7,999 nt of DNA. Origin: Gammaproteobacteria bacterium. Lineage in GTDB: Bacteria > Pseudomonadota > Gammaproteobacteria > Steroidobacterales > GCA-2729495. The notes beneath the pieces are model-generated. The model was not told where the DNA came from and ran no database searches. It was given only the letters and a program-made list of their open reading frames with translations. Below, piece after piece: positions 1 to 6,963 of the stretch (position 1 is the first letter of the stretch; every line of letters begins with the position of its first letter). The position numbers and the translations under genes are program-made. The stretch is from contig JAHDYN010000070.1 of the NCBI GenBank assembly GCA_023383735.1, forward strand, positions 1-7,999, written 5' to 3'.

Positions 1-42
1 CCTTGCGCTGTCCTGATAGTCTCTACAGTCGTGCCGATGCGC

Positions 43-47
43 AGGAG
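43..47 (+). promoter_or_regulatory. Ribosome binding site of phoU (decides start at 55)
   Basis: AGGAG lies 7 nt before the ATG at 55. It sits inside the longer reading frame that opens with GTG at 31, so it argues for starting at 55 and against the GTG at 31 or the ATG at 37. Confidence 0.7.
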
Positions 48-54
48 CAAGGTC

Positions 55-795
55 ATGGAGTCGGAGAGTTTCAGTCATCACATCTCCCGCCGCTTCAATG
101 CGGAGCTGGAGCATCTGCGCAGTGAGGTGCTGCGCATGGGCGGTCTGGTCGAGCAGCATCTGGATACCGCGGTGGAAGCCATCACCTCCGGCGACAGTGA
201 GCTGGGCCTGCGGGTGTCGAGTGACGACTTCAAGATCAACCGGCTCGAAGTGTCGATCGACGAGGAATGCAGCAAGCTGCTGGCCACGCGCATGCCGGCG
301 GCCGCTGACCTGCGCCTGATCGTCACGGTAATCAAGATCATCACTGATCTCGAGCGGGTAGGCGACGAAGCCTCCAAGATCGGCTACCTGGCCTCCAATC
401 TGGCGGCGCACCGCGAGAGCCATGTGTCGTACAGCGAACTGAAGGCGCTCGGTGAACACGTGCAGACGATGCTCCACGATGCCCTCGATGCCTTCTCGCG
501 CATGGACGTTGACGATGCGCTGGCGGTCATCGAGGAGGACAAGCTGGTGGATGAGGAATACGACCAGATCACCCGCCAGTGCATTGCCCTGATGATGGAG
601 GATTCACGGACAATCCGGCGGTTCATGGATGTGAGCTGGGCGGCCCGCGCCCTTGAGCGCATCGGTGACCACGCCAAGAACATCGGCGAGTATGTGGTCT
701 ATCTGGTGCATGGCCGGGATATCCGCCACACGGAGCGCGAGGTGGTGCGTCAGGAACTCGACGCGGCCCGGGCCGACCGCCCGCCTTCCAGCTGA
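55..795 (+). CDS. phoU: Phosphate-specific transport system accessory protein PhoU
   Basis: PhoU is a cytoplasmic all-helical protein that couples the Pst transporter to the PhoR sensor kinase and represses the Pho regulon when phosphate is plentiful. The 246-residue product is close to the usual length (about 220-245) and shows the family's two tandem three-helix repeats. Each repeat ends in a metal-cluster motif of the E-x-x-x-D type: DLERVGDEA (E100, D104) and ALERIGDHAKNIGEY (E201, D205). The N-terminal stretch SHHISRRFNAELEHLR is also typical of PhoU. The frame is open back to a GTG at 31, but the AGGAG at 43-47 favours ATG 55. It precedes pstS by 70 nt on the same strand, whereas in the classical pstSCAB-phoU operon it comes last. 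Only 54 nt of upstream DNA is visible, so its promoter cannot be judged. The acidic/polar C-terminal tail (about residues 228-246) is not conserved family sequence. Identification is very secure; the role is known from the family. Confidence 0.96.
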   Translation: MESESFSHHISRRFNAELEHLRSEVLRMGGLVEQHLDTAVEAITSGDSELGLRVSSDDFKINRLEVSIDEECSKLLATRMPAAADLRLIVTVIKIITDLERVGDEASKIGYLASNLAAHRESHVSYSELKALGEHVQTMLHDALDAFSRMDVDDALAVIEEDKLVDEEYDQITRQCIALMMEDSRTIRRFMDVSWAARALERIGDHAKNIGEYVVYLVHGRDIRHTEREVVRQELDAARADRPPSS

Positions 796-855
796 AATAT
801 GGCCGCAACATTGCTTCACTAGACTCCACCGGGTCGATTCCACCGCCCTGGTCCC

Positions 856-860
856 GGAGG
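856..860 (+). promoter_or_regulatory. Ribosome binding site of pstS (decides start at 866)
   Basis: GGAGG lies 5 nt before the ATG at 866. This start gives a signal peptide directly at the N-terminus. It rules out the open extension of the same frame back to 653, which would overlap phoU out of frame. The 70-nt phoU-pstS gap holds no recognisable promoter or terminator. Confidence 0.75.
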
Positions 861-865
861 TCTGC

Positions 866-1930
866 ATGAATAGCGCGTTCAAGTCATTGATTCTGCTGCT
901 AGGCACGACGATGACCGCCATGCTGCCGGGGGCCGCCTGGTCGCAGACTGCGCGCAGCTATATCAGCATCGTCGGCTCATCCACGGTTTATCCGTTCGCG
1001 ACAGTGGTGGCCGAGCAGTTCGGCGGAACCCGCAGGTTCAGGACCCCCAAGGTCGAGGCCACCGGATCCGGTGGCGGCATCAAACTGTTTTGCAGCGGCA
1101 TCGGTGTGAAGTATCCGGATATCGCCAACAGCTCGCGGGCCATCAAGCCGGCCGAGCTCAGGGATTGCGCGGCCCACGGGGTGAAAGACGTGGTGGAGGT
1201 CAAGATCGGCTATGACGGCATCGTGCTGGCCGAATCGGTGGCTGCGCCCGGCCTGAAACTTGGATTGCGCGATGTCTACCTGGCGCTCGCCAAGCAGGTT
1301 CCCGATCCGACCGGCAAGCAGGCCCTGGTTGCAAATACCTACAAGACCTGGAAGGACGTGAACCCGCAGTTGCCCGCCACGGTCATCGAAGTGCTGGGCC
1401 CGCCGCCGACTTCCGGCACGCGTGATGCCTTCGTGGAGCTGGCCATGGAAGGCGGCTGCGAGTCCTTTCCCTGGATCAAGGCCATCAAGGAAAAGGACGA
1501 GGACCGGTTCAGGCAGATCTGTCATACGATCCGGGAGGACGGCCGATTCATCGAAGCCGGCGAAAACGACAACCTGATCGTGCAGAAGCTCAAGGCAAAT
1601 GCCAAAGCGGTGGGGATTTTCGGCTACAGCTTTCTCGAGGAGAATTCGGATTCTGTAAAAGGCTCCTTGATCGATGGCGTCGCGCCGACTTTCGAGAACA
1701 TCTCAAGCGGGAAGTATCCGGTTTCCCGGCCGCTGTTCTTCTACGTCAAGAAGGCGCACATCGGCTCGATTCCGGGGATCAGCGAATACCTGCAGGAATT
1801 CACCAGCCTGAAGGCGATGGGCGAGGAGGGTTACCTGGCTGATCGTGGCCTCGTGCCCCTGCCGGCTGCCGAATACAAGGCGGTTTCGGAGCGGGTCAGG
1901 CAGCTTGTTGTCATGCCGATTCCCGGGTAG
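866..1930 (+). CDS. pstS: Phosphate ABC transporter, periplasmic phosphate-binding protein PstS
   Basis: This is the periplasmic receptor that captures inorganic phosphate and hands it to PstC/PstA. The 354-residue product starts with a Sec signal peptide: K6, a hydrophobic core at residues 8-24, and likely cleavage after AAWS near residue 26. The mature protein opens with IVGSSTVYPF (35-44), whose serines and threonine form part of the phosphate site. TGSGGGIK (66-73) and TSGTRD (182-187) follow; both are phosphate-contacting loops in PstS proteins. The mature part has exactly four cysteines (76, 101, 198, 219), which could form two periplasmic disulfides; that is inference. There is no lipobox cysteine, so it is soluble rather than a lipoprotein. 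The start at 866 is backed by GGAGG at 856-860. pstC begins 6 nt after the stop. It resembles the larger proteobacterial PstS type rather than E. coli PstS, but the family call is secure. Confidence 0.95.
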   Translation: MNSAFKSLILLLGTTMTAMLPGAAWSQTARSYISIVGSSTVYPFATVVAEQFGGTRRFRTPKVEATGSGGGIKLFCSGIGVKYPDIANSSRAIKPAELRDCAAHGVKDVVEVKIGYDGIVLAESVAAPGLKLGLRDVYLALAKQVPDPTGKQALVANTYKTWKDVNPQLPATVIEVLGPPPTSGTRDAFVELAMEGGCESFPWIKAIKEKDEDRFRQICHTIREDGRFIEAGENDNLIVQKLKANAKAVGIFGYSFLEENSDSVKGSLIDGVAPTFENISSGKYPVSRPLFFYVKKAHIGSIPGISEYLQEFTSLKAMGEEGYLADRGLVPLPAAEYKAVSERVRQLVVMPIPG

Positions 1931-1936
1931 TTTGCA

Positions 1937-3325
1937 GTGCGTTTGCCCACGCTGCTGCTGATTCTTGCCGCGATGCTGATCGCCGCCTACTTTCTCGGAA
2001 GGCAGCGGGCACTGTCGCTGGCTCGTCCGGCTGGCGGCATACGCAGCCTGCATTCCCTGCCCAAGTACTACGGCTACTATGCGGCACTCGGCGCGCTGCT
2101 TCCCGGGGTCGCGCTGCTGCTGATGTGGGCGGCGTTCAGCGATTCCCTCATCACCGCGCGGGTGGTTCAGTCGCTGCCCGATACGCTGCGCAACCAGCCG
2201 GAGGCGCAACTCGGCCTGACGCTGAACGATATCCGCAACCTTGCCGCCGGGCAGATGTTCGACGAGACCCGCAGCGCGGAGTTCGCCGTGGCTGCAGATC
2301 TCTACAACAGTCTCCGTGAAGCGTCCCGAAAGATCCTCTCCGGGCTCGTGATCGCGCTGTCATTCGGCGGTTTTGCGCTGGCGTGGTTCCAGTTGCGTCC
2401 GCAGTTCAGGGCCAGGAACCGCGTTGAGTCGGCGGTCAGGTTCATGCTGATTCTCGCCTCGCTGCTGGCGATCGTGACGACGATCGGCATCCTGCTTTCG
2501 GTGAGCTTCGAGGCGCTGCGGTTCTTTCGCCAGGTGCCGGTGAGCGAGTTCCTGTTCGGGCTCAGCTGGAGTCCGCAGACCGCCATCCGGGCTGACCAGG
2601 TCGGCTCGTCCGGGGCCTTCGGTGCGGTGCCGCTGTTTGTCGGCACATTGCTGATCTCGGGTATCGCGCTGCTCGTCGCCGTGCCGATCGGCCTGATGAT
2701 CGCGATCTATCTTTCCGAGTACGCGCGCCCGGCCCTGCGCCGCATCGTGAAGCCCGTGCTGGAAGTACTGGCCGGAATACCGACGGTTGTCTACGGCTAT
2801 TTCGCGGCCCTGACGGTTGCACCGATGATCCGTCTGGCTGGTCAGCAGCTGGGTCTGGATGTGGCGTCCGAGGCAGCCCTGGGCGCGGGTCTGGTGATGG
2901 GCATCATGATCATTCCCTTCGTATCCTCGCTGTCTGACGATGCCATCAATGCGGTGCCGCAGGCGATGCGCGATGGTTCGTTTGCGCTGGGCGCGACACG
3001 TTCCGAGACGATCAAGCGGGTCGTGTTGCCGGCTGCGCTGCCCGGCATCGTCGGCGGGGTGCTGCTGGCGGCATCGCGGGCCATCGGCGAGACCATGATC
3101 GTGGTGATGGCAGCAGGCTTGTCGGCAAACCTGAGTTTCAATCCGCTGGAATCGGTGACGACGGTAACCGTGCAGATCGTCACGCTGCTGGTCGGTGACC
3201 AGGAATTCGACAGTCCCAAGACCCTGGCGGCATTTGCGCTTGGCCTGATGCTGTTCATCGTGACACTGATACTCAACATCGTTGCCCTGCAGGTGGTGCG
3301 GCGTTACCGGGAGCAGTACGAGTGA
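1937..3325 (+). CDS. pstC: Phosphate ABC transporter, permease subunit PstC (enlarged type)
   Basis: This is one of the two inner-membrane subunits that form the phosphate channel. At 462 residues it is much longer than E. coli PstC (about 319). The extra part is N-terminal: hydrophobic helices at about 4-20 and 48-67, a polar segment at 68-133, and a helix at 134-152. This fits the PstC N-terminal domain family (formerly DUF3708). The canonical permease core follows, with helices near 168-189, 233-260, 280-297, 314-331, 366-392 and 430-453. The ABC-permease EAA loop that docks on the ATPase is at about 346-370 (DGSFALGATR ... VVLPAALPG). IPTVVYGYFA (281-290) is a typical PstC segment. The GTG start is 6 nt after the pstS stop and has only a weak Shine-Dalgarno sequence, so translation is probably coupled to pstS. 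The in-frame ATG at 1973 is less likely because it would cut into the first helix. The stop overlaps the pstA start by 4 nt. Confidence 0.93.
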   Translation: MRLPTLLLILAAMLIAAYFLGRQRALSLARPAGGIRSLHSLPKYYGYYAALGALLPGVALLLMWAAFSDSLITARVVQSLPDTLRNQPEAQLGLTLNDIRNLAAGQMFDETRSAEFAVAADLYNSLREASRKILSGLVIALSFGGFALAWFQLRPQFRARNRVESAVRFMLILASLLAIVTTIGILLSVSFEALRFFRQVPVSEFLFGLSWSPQTAIRADQVGSSGAFGAVPLFVGTLLISGIALLVAVPIGLMIAIYLSEYARPALRRIVKPVLEVLAGIPTVVYGYFAALTVAPMIRLAGQQLGLDVASEAALGAGLVMGIMIIPFVSSLSDDAINAVPQAMRDGSFALGATRSETIKRVVLPAALPGIVGGVLLAASRAIGETMIVVMAAGLSANLSFNPLESVTTVTVQIVTLLVGDQEFDSPKTLAAFALGLMLFIVTLILNIVALQVVRRYREQYE

Positions 3326-4647
3326 TTGCCGATGATGGCGATGATGGAGCCAGCCGTCAGCTGAGCCCGGAGGAGACGCGCAGGCGTGTCGATGCCAGCC
3401 TGCGCCGCCGTTACCGGGCCGAGCGGCGGTTCCGCTACTACGGGCTGTGCTCCGTGTGTCTCGGCGTGATTTTCCTGGTGATCCTGTTCGGCACGATCAT
3501 CGGCAACGGCTACAGTGCGTTTCGGCAGGGTTTCGTGCAACTCGACATCCATTTCGATGCCGATGTGATCGATCCCGATGGCGGGCGCGATCCGGACGTG
3601 CTGTCGGTGGCGGACTACTCGCTGCTGGTGAAGGCCGCCCTGCGCGAGCTGGTGCCGGAAGTCACCAGTCGGGGCGAGAAACGCGAACTCAACAACCTGG
3701 TGAGTGCCGGCGCCGTATTCAGCCTGCGGGAAACCGTGATGGCTGATCCGGGCATCCTGGGCAGGAAGCGGTCTCTGTGGCTGCCCCTGAACAGCGAAGT
3801 CGACCTGTGGCTGAAAGCGAAGCTGTCCGGTACGGATGGCGACGGGATATCAGGGCGGTTTTCGGCGAGGCAGCTTGGCTGGCTGGAACGCCTGCTGGCC
3901 GACGATCGCATCGAACTGCAGTTCAATACGGCCTTCTTCACGAACGGTGATTCGCGCGAGCCGGAGCTCGCGGGAGTCTGGGGGGCGACCAAGGGTTCGT
4001 TCTTCATGCTGCTCGTCACGCTGCTGCTGTCTTTCCCGCTCGGTGTTGCGGCGGCCATTTACCTCGAGGAGTTCGCCCGGCGCAGCTGGTGGGTGGATGT
4101 GGTCGAGGTCAATATCAACAACCTGGCGGCCGTACCGTCCATAGTGTTCGGCCTGCTGGGCCTGGCCGTGTTCATCAATTTCTTCGGACTGCCACGTTCA
4201 GCGCCGCTGGTTGGCGGCCTGGTGCTGACACTGATGACGCTGCCGGTGGTGATCATTGCCTCCAGGGCAGCCATCAAGGCGGTGCCGCCGTCGGTGCGCG
4301 AGGCCGCGCTCGGCATCGGTGCATCGCAGATGCAGATGGTGTTTCACCATGTGCTGCCGCTGGCACTGCCGGGCATGCTGACCGGTGCGATCATCGGCAT
4401 GGCGCGTGCGCTGGGCGAGTCGGCACCGCTGCTCATGATCGGCATGGTTGCGTTCATCGTCGACGTGCCCAGCGGGCCGATGAGTCCCTCGACGGCCTTG
4501 CCGGTGCAGATCTATCTGTGGGCAGACAGTCCGGAACGTGCCTTCGTCGCGCGGACTTCGGCCGCGATCATGGTGCTGCTCGCTTTCTTGCTGGTGATGA
4601 ATGCCACTGCGGTATGGCTGCGCAGCCGGTTCGAGCGGCGCTGGTAG
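3322..4647 (+). CDS. pstA: Phosphate ABC transporter, permease subunit PstA (enlarged type)
   Basis: This is the second channel subunit, partner of PstC. At 441 residues it is far longer than E. coli PstA (about 296). A charged cytoplasmic N-terminus (1-38), with the acidic repeat DDGDDG and then an Arg-rich stretch, leads into a first helix at about 41-61. A long polar segment of about 160 residues (62-220) follows and is probably periplasmic, matching the N-terminal DUF3333 family seen in large PstA proteins. The core permease then has helices near 225-248, 265-288, 296-315, 346-362, 368-382 and 411-433. The EAA loop is at about 326-350 (REAALGIGAS ... VLPLALPG). The GTG start overlaps the pstC stop as GTGA (3322-3325). 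A GGGAG at 3309-3313, 8 nt upstream, supports it, and translational coupling with pstC is likely. pstB begins 25 nt downstream. The family call is secure; the role of the large insert is not known to me. Confidence 0.93.
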   Translation: MIADDGDDGASRQLSPEETRRRVDASLRRRYRAERRFRYYGLCSVCLGVIFLVILFGTIIGNGYSAFRQGFVQLDIHFDADVIDPDGGRDPDVLSVADYSLLVKAALRELVPEVTSRGEKRELNNLVSAGAVFSLRETVMADPGILGRKRSLWLPLNSEVDLWLKAKLSGTDGDGISGRFSARQLGWLERLLADDRIELQFNTAFFTNGDSREPELAGVWGATKGSFFMLLVTLLLSFPLGVAAAIYLEEFARRSWWVDVVEVNINNLAAVPSIVFGLLGLAVFINFFGLPRSAPLVGGLVLTLMTLPVVIIASRAAIKAVPPSVREAALGIGASQMQMVFHHVLPLALPGMLTGAIIGMARALGESAPLLMIGMVAFIVDVPSGPMSPSTALPVQIYLWADSPERAFVARTSAAIMVLLAFLLVMNATAVWLRSRFERRW

Positions 4648-4657
4648 CGTCGTGCAG

Positions 4658-4663
4658 GGAAGA
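4658..4663 (+). promoter_or_regulatory. Probable ribosome binding site of pstB
   Basis: GGAAGA lies 9 nt before the ATG at 4673. It favours 4673 over the nearby in-frame ATG at 4682 and over the ATG at 4601, which would overlap pstA. It is not a perfect Shine-Dalgarno sequence, so 4682 remains possible. Confidence 0.5.
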
Positions 4664-4672
4664 TTGCGGATA

Positions 4673-5551
4673 ATGCAGACAATGGACAAGCCCCAGGATG
4701 CCGTTGCCTCGCCGGCGGAAGCAGCTGCTGCTCCGGTGGCACCCGTCGAGGCTGAACGCGTCGCGCACGATACCGTGGGCGATGTGACCGCAAAAAATGT
4801 GGTGATCTGCGTGCGTGAGGCCAACGTCTACTACGGTGATACCCATGCGCTGATCAATGTCAGCCTGGATATCGGGCGCAACGAGGTGATTGCGCTGATC
4901 GGGCCTTCGGGCTGCGGCAAGTCCACGTTTCTGCGCTGCCTGAACCGCATGAACGACACCATCGAGTCTGCCCGCGTCACCGGCGACTTCCGGCTCGATG
5001 GCCAGGACATGTATGCCAGGGATACGGACGTGGTGATGCTTCGTGCCCGCGTCGGCATGGTCTTCCAGAAGCCGAATCCCTTTCCGAAATCGATCTACGA
5101 GAACGTGGCCTACGGTGCCCGCCTTCATGGTCTTGCGGCCAATCGTGCCGAACTCGACGATATCGTCTACGGCAGCCTTGAACGCGCGGGACTCGTCGAT
5201 GAGGTCAAGAACCGTCTTGATGATCCCGGTACCGGCCTGTCCGGCGGGCAGCAGCAGCGCCTGTGCATCGCACGAACCATCGCCGTGAATCCCGAAGTGA
5301 TCCTGATGGACGAACCCTGTTCGGCACTCGATCCGATCGCCACCGCGCGCATCGAGGATCTCATCGACGAGCTTTCGGAGAAGTATGCGATTGCCATCGT
5401 CACGCACTCGATGCAGCAGGCGGCCCGCGTCTCAAACCGCACGGCCTATTTCCATCTCGGCCGCATCATTGAGGTTGGTCCCACCGACAGGATTTTCACC
5501 AACCCGGCACACAAGCTCACCGAAGACTACGTGACCGGCCGTTTCGGCTGA
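4673..5551 (+). CDS. pstB: Phosphate ABC transporter, ATP-binding subunit PstB
   Basis: This is the cytoplasmic ATPase that drives phosphate import through PstC/PstA. All ABC motifs are intact in the 292-residue product: Walker A GPSGCGKS (77-84), Q-loop FQKPNPFP (131-138), signature LSGGQQQR (189-196), Walker B VILMDEP (209-215), D-loop SALD (217-220) and switch histidine H245 in VTHSMQQA. FQKPNPFP and the LNRMND segment after Walker A are hallmarks of PstB rather than of other importer ATPases. The first 40 or so residues form an Ala/Pro/Glu-rich extension that E. coli PstB (257 residues) lacks. It looks disordered, and the ATPase fold begins near residue 45. The start at 4673 is chosen for its Shine-Dalgarno match; using 4682 would remove three residues only. 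It is last in the tight phoU-pstSCAB series, and 143 nt separate it from the porin gene. Function is secure. Confidence 0.96.
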   Translation: MQTMDKPQDAVASPAEAAAAPVAPVEAERVAHDTVGDVTAKNVVICVREANVYYGDTHALINVSLDIGRNEVIALIGPSGCGKSTFLRCLNRMNDTIESARVTGDFRLDGQDMYARDTDVVMLRARVGMVFQKPNPFPKSIYENVAYGARLHGLAANRAELDDIVYGSLERAGLVDEVKNRLDDPGTGLSGGQQQRLCIARTIAVNPEVILMDEPCSALDPIATARIEDLIDELSEKYAIAIVTHSMQQAARVSNRTAYFHLGRIIEVGPTDRIFTNPAHKLTEDYVTGRFG

Positions 5552-5585
5552 GATCGGCTCTTTCCGTGCGACTTCCATGTCGCCG

Positions 5586-5603
5586 CTTTCATGCTCCCGT
5601 AAC
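5586..5603 (+). promoter_or_regulatory. Possible PhoB box upstream of the porin gene
   Basis: Two 7-mers separated by 4 nt, CTTTCAT-GCTC-CCGTAAC, resemble the E. coli PhoB box (CTGTCAT, 4 nt, CTGTCAC/T). The first unit matches at 6 of 7 positions and the second at about 5 of 7. Ten nt further on, the usual distance from a PhoB box to the -10 element, is CACACT (5614-5619), only a 3 of 6 match to TATAAT. The site lies about 90 nt before the porin start. The rest of the pstB-porin gap (5552-5694) shows no strong sigma-70 promoter and no hairpin with a T tract. This is a by-eye match and may be chance. Confidence 0.33.
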
Positions 5604-5694
5604 AATGCTCGGGCACACTGTACCCCGGTGATGGAATGTGCGAGCGCGTTTGCCATCCATCATGTTTTGAATCGTGAACTGGTGAGGTGATTCA

Positions 5695-6957
5695 ATGAAA
5701 CGTCTGTTCTCCATTCTGGCCATTGGCGTGCTGATGAATGCGCCGACGGCATACGCTGCCGTCTCCGACGAGCTCGTGCAGCAATTGCTGGATCGCCTGG
5801 AGGCCCAGGAAAAGCGCATTGCCGAGCTGGAGAAGGCGACGCAGAAGACGCAAACGGCAGTCGAGGAGCAGAAGCAGGCCGTCGCACTGGTCGCAGCGAC
5901 CCCGCAGCCCGCACCGGCGCCGGCAGCGGCGCCTGCAGCGGCGAGCTGGACCGACAAGCTGAGTCTCAAGGGCGATCTGCGCCTGCGCTACGACAACGTC
6001 GATATCGAAGGTGTGCCGGATGACCGGAACCGTGACCGGTTGCGCGCCCGTCTGGGCGTGACAGCCAAACCGCAGGACGACCTGGAACTGGGGTTGCGCC
6101 TCAGCACGACGGACAACAACAGTCCGCGTTCCGCCAACCAGACGCTGGGTGACGGCAACTCCAGCAAGGATTTCGCGCTGGATATGGCCTACTTCAAGTG
6201 GACGGCCATGCAGGGGCTTGCCATCAGCGGCGGCAAGTTCCAGAACGTGCTGTACCGGCCGGGCCAGCAGCAGATGCTCTGGGACAGTGACTGGAATCCG
6301 GAAGGCATGGGCCTTGCCTATGTGCATGGTCCGTTCTTTGCCAACATGATCGGCTTCTGGCTGGAAAGCGACAGTGCCAGGACCGAGGCGTTCACCTACG
6401 GTGCGCAGCTTGGCACCATGCTGCCGCTGAACGGTGATGTGAAGCTGGTCGCCGGTGCCGGCTACTATCGTTTCAACACCGAGGGCAAGGGCACTTTCTT
6501 CGGTCCGGCGAATGCCTTCTGGGGCAACAGCTTTGACCCGGCAACAAGCACCTATCTGTACAACTACGAAGAGATCGAGGGTTTTGCCGAGCTGAACTTC
6601 AAGCTTGCCGGCCTGCCCGCCAGCTTCTTTGTCGACTATGTCGTGAATACCGACGCGGACGACAACGACACGGGCTGGATGGCCGGTGTGCAGCTTGGCG
6701 AGGCAAAGGGCAAGGGCAGCTGGCAGCTCGGCTATGCCTGGCAGGCGCTCGAGGCTGATGCGGTGTTTGCCGGCTTGACCGACTCGGACTTCGCGGGCGG
6801 CGTCACCGACAACAAGGGGCACCGTATTCAGGGCAGCTACGCGCTCACCGACAAGTGGATCCTCGGCCTCACTTATCTGATCAACGAGAGCCTGGTCGAT
6901 ACGGGTCCGGGACTGGACTACAACCGTTTCCAGCTCGACATGAGCTTCAAGTACTGA
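5695..6957 (+). CDS. Outer-membrane porin, Porin_5 (putative porin) family
   Basis: This is a predicted outer-membrane beta-barrel porin of 420 residues. A Sec signal peptide (1-21, cleavage after APTAYA) is followed by a heptad-like coiled coil (about 25-62, with LLDRLEAQEKRIAELEKA), an Ala/Pro-rich linker (about 67-84) and the barrel from about 88. The barrel starts with LSLKGDLRLRYDN and shows alternating hydrophobic/polar strands, many aromatic girdle residues, and the C-terminal strand LDMSFKY ending in an aromatic residue as outer-membrane proteins do. The segment VVNTDADDNDTGW (317-328), followed by a GSWQLGYAWQ strand, is typical of the Porin_5 family as I remember it. AGGTGA at 5685-5690 gives a good Shine-Dalgarno 4 nt before the ATG. 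Its place after pstB suggests phosphate or general anion uptake under phosphate limitation, but the well-studied phosphate porins OprP/OprO belong to another family, so substrate is inference from context. The gene ends 6 nt from the convergent lyase gene. Confidence 0.87.
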   Translation: MKRLFSILAIGVLMNAPTAYAAVSDELVQQLLDRLEAQEKRIAELEKATQKTQTAVEEQKQAVALVAATPQPAPAPAAAPAAASWTDKLSLKGDLRLRYDNVDIEGVPDDRNRDRLRARLGVTAKPQDDLELGLRLSTTDNNSPRSANQTLGDGNSSKDFALDMAYFKWTAMQGLAISGGKFQNVLYRPGQQQMLWDSDWNPEGMGLAYVHGPFFANMIGFWLESDSARTEAFTYGAQLGTMLPLNGDVKLVAGAGYYRFNTEGKGTFFGPANAFWGNSFDPATSTYLYNYEEIEGFAELNFKLAGLPASFFVDYVVNTDADDNDTGWMAGVQLGEAKGKGSWQLGYAWQALEADAVFAGLTDSDFAGGVTDNKGHRIQGSYALTDKWILGLTYLINESLVDTGPGLDYNRFQLDMSFKY

Positions 6958-6963
6958 TTGCCG

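Noticed and set aside
8..30. A PhoB-box-like heptamer CTGTCCT and a possible -10 GATAGT upstream of phoU
   Set aside because: The second heptamer at the required spacing (19-25) matches at only about 3 of 7 positions. The heptamer directly abuts the -10 candidate rather than lying 10 nt away, and most of the upstream region is outside the window.
828..857. A weak hairpin in the phoU-pstS gap (CCGGG 829-833 with CCCGG 853-857) that could mask the pstS ribosome binding site
   Set aside because: It has only five base pairs over a 19-nt loop and neighbouring bases do not pair, so it is within chance for GC-rich DNA. There is no T tract, so it is not a terminator either.
653..865. Upstream extension of the pstS frame into phoU
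   Set aside because: It would overlap phoU out of frame and bury the signal peptide. The GGAGG at 856-860 and the signal peptide fix the start at 866.
977..1525. A 182-codon open frame on the minus strand inside pstS
   Set aside because: The sense strand encodes an unmistakable PstS. The antisense product is a low-complexity GC shadow without a start signal.
3331..3348. Tandem GATGATGGC/GATGATGGA repeat at the start of pstA
   Set aside because: Two copies only, encoding DDGDDG. It is a local codon repeat with no sign of a functional repeat array.
5538..5548. GCCG-TTT-CGGC hairpin at the end of pstB as a terminator
   Set aside because: The stem is only four base pairs and lies in coding sequence. 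No T run follows directly.
5692..6822. A 376-codon open frame on the minus strand opposite the porin gene
   Set aside because: It mirrors the porin's codons in high-GC DNA. Its product has no recognisable domain, while the porin has a signal peptide, ribosome binding site and barrel features.
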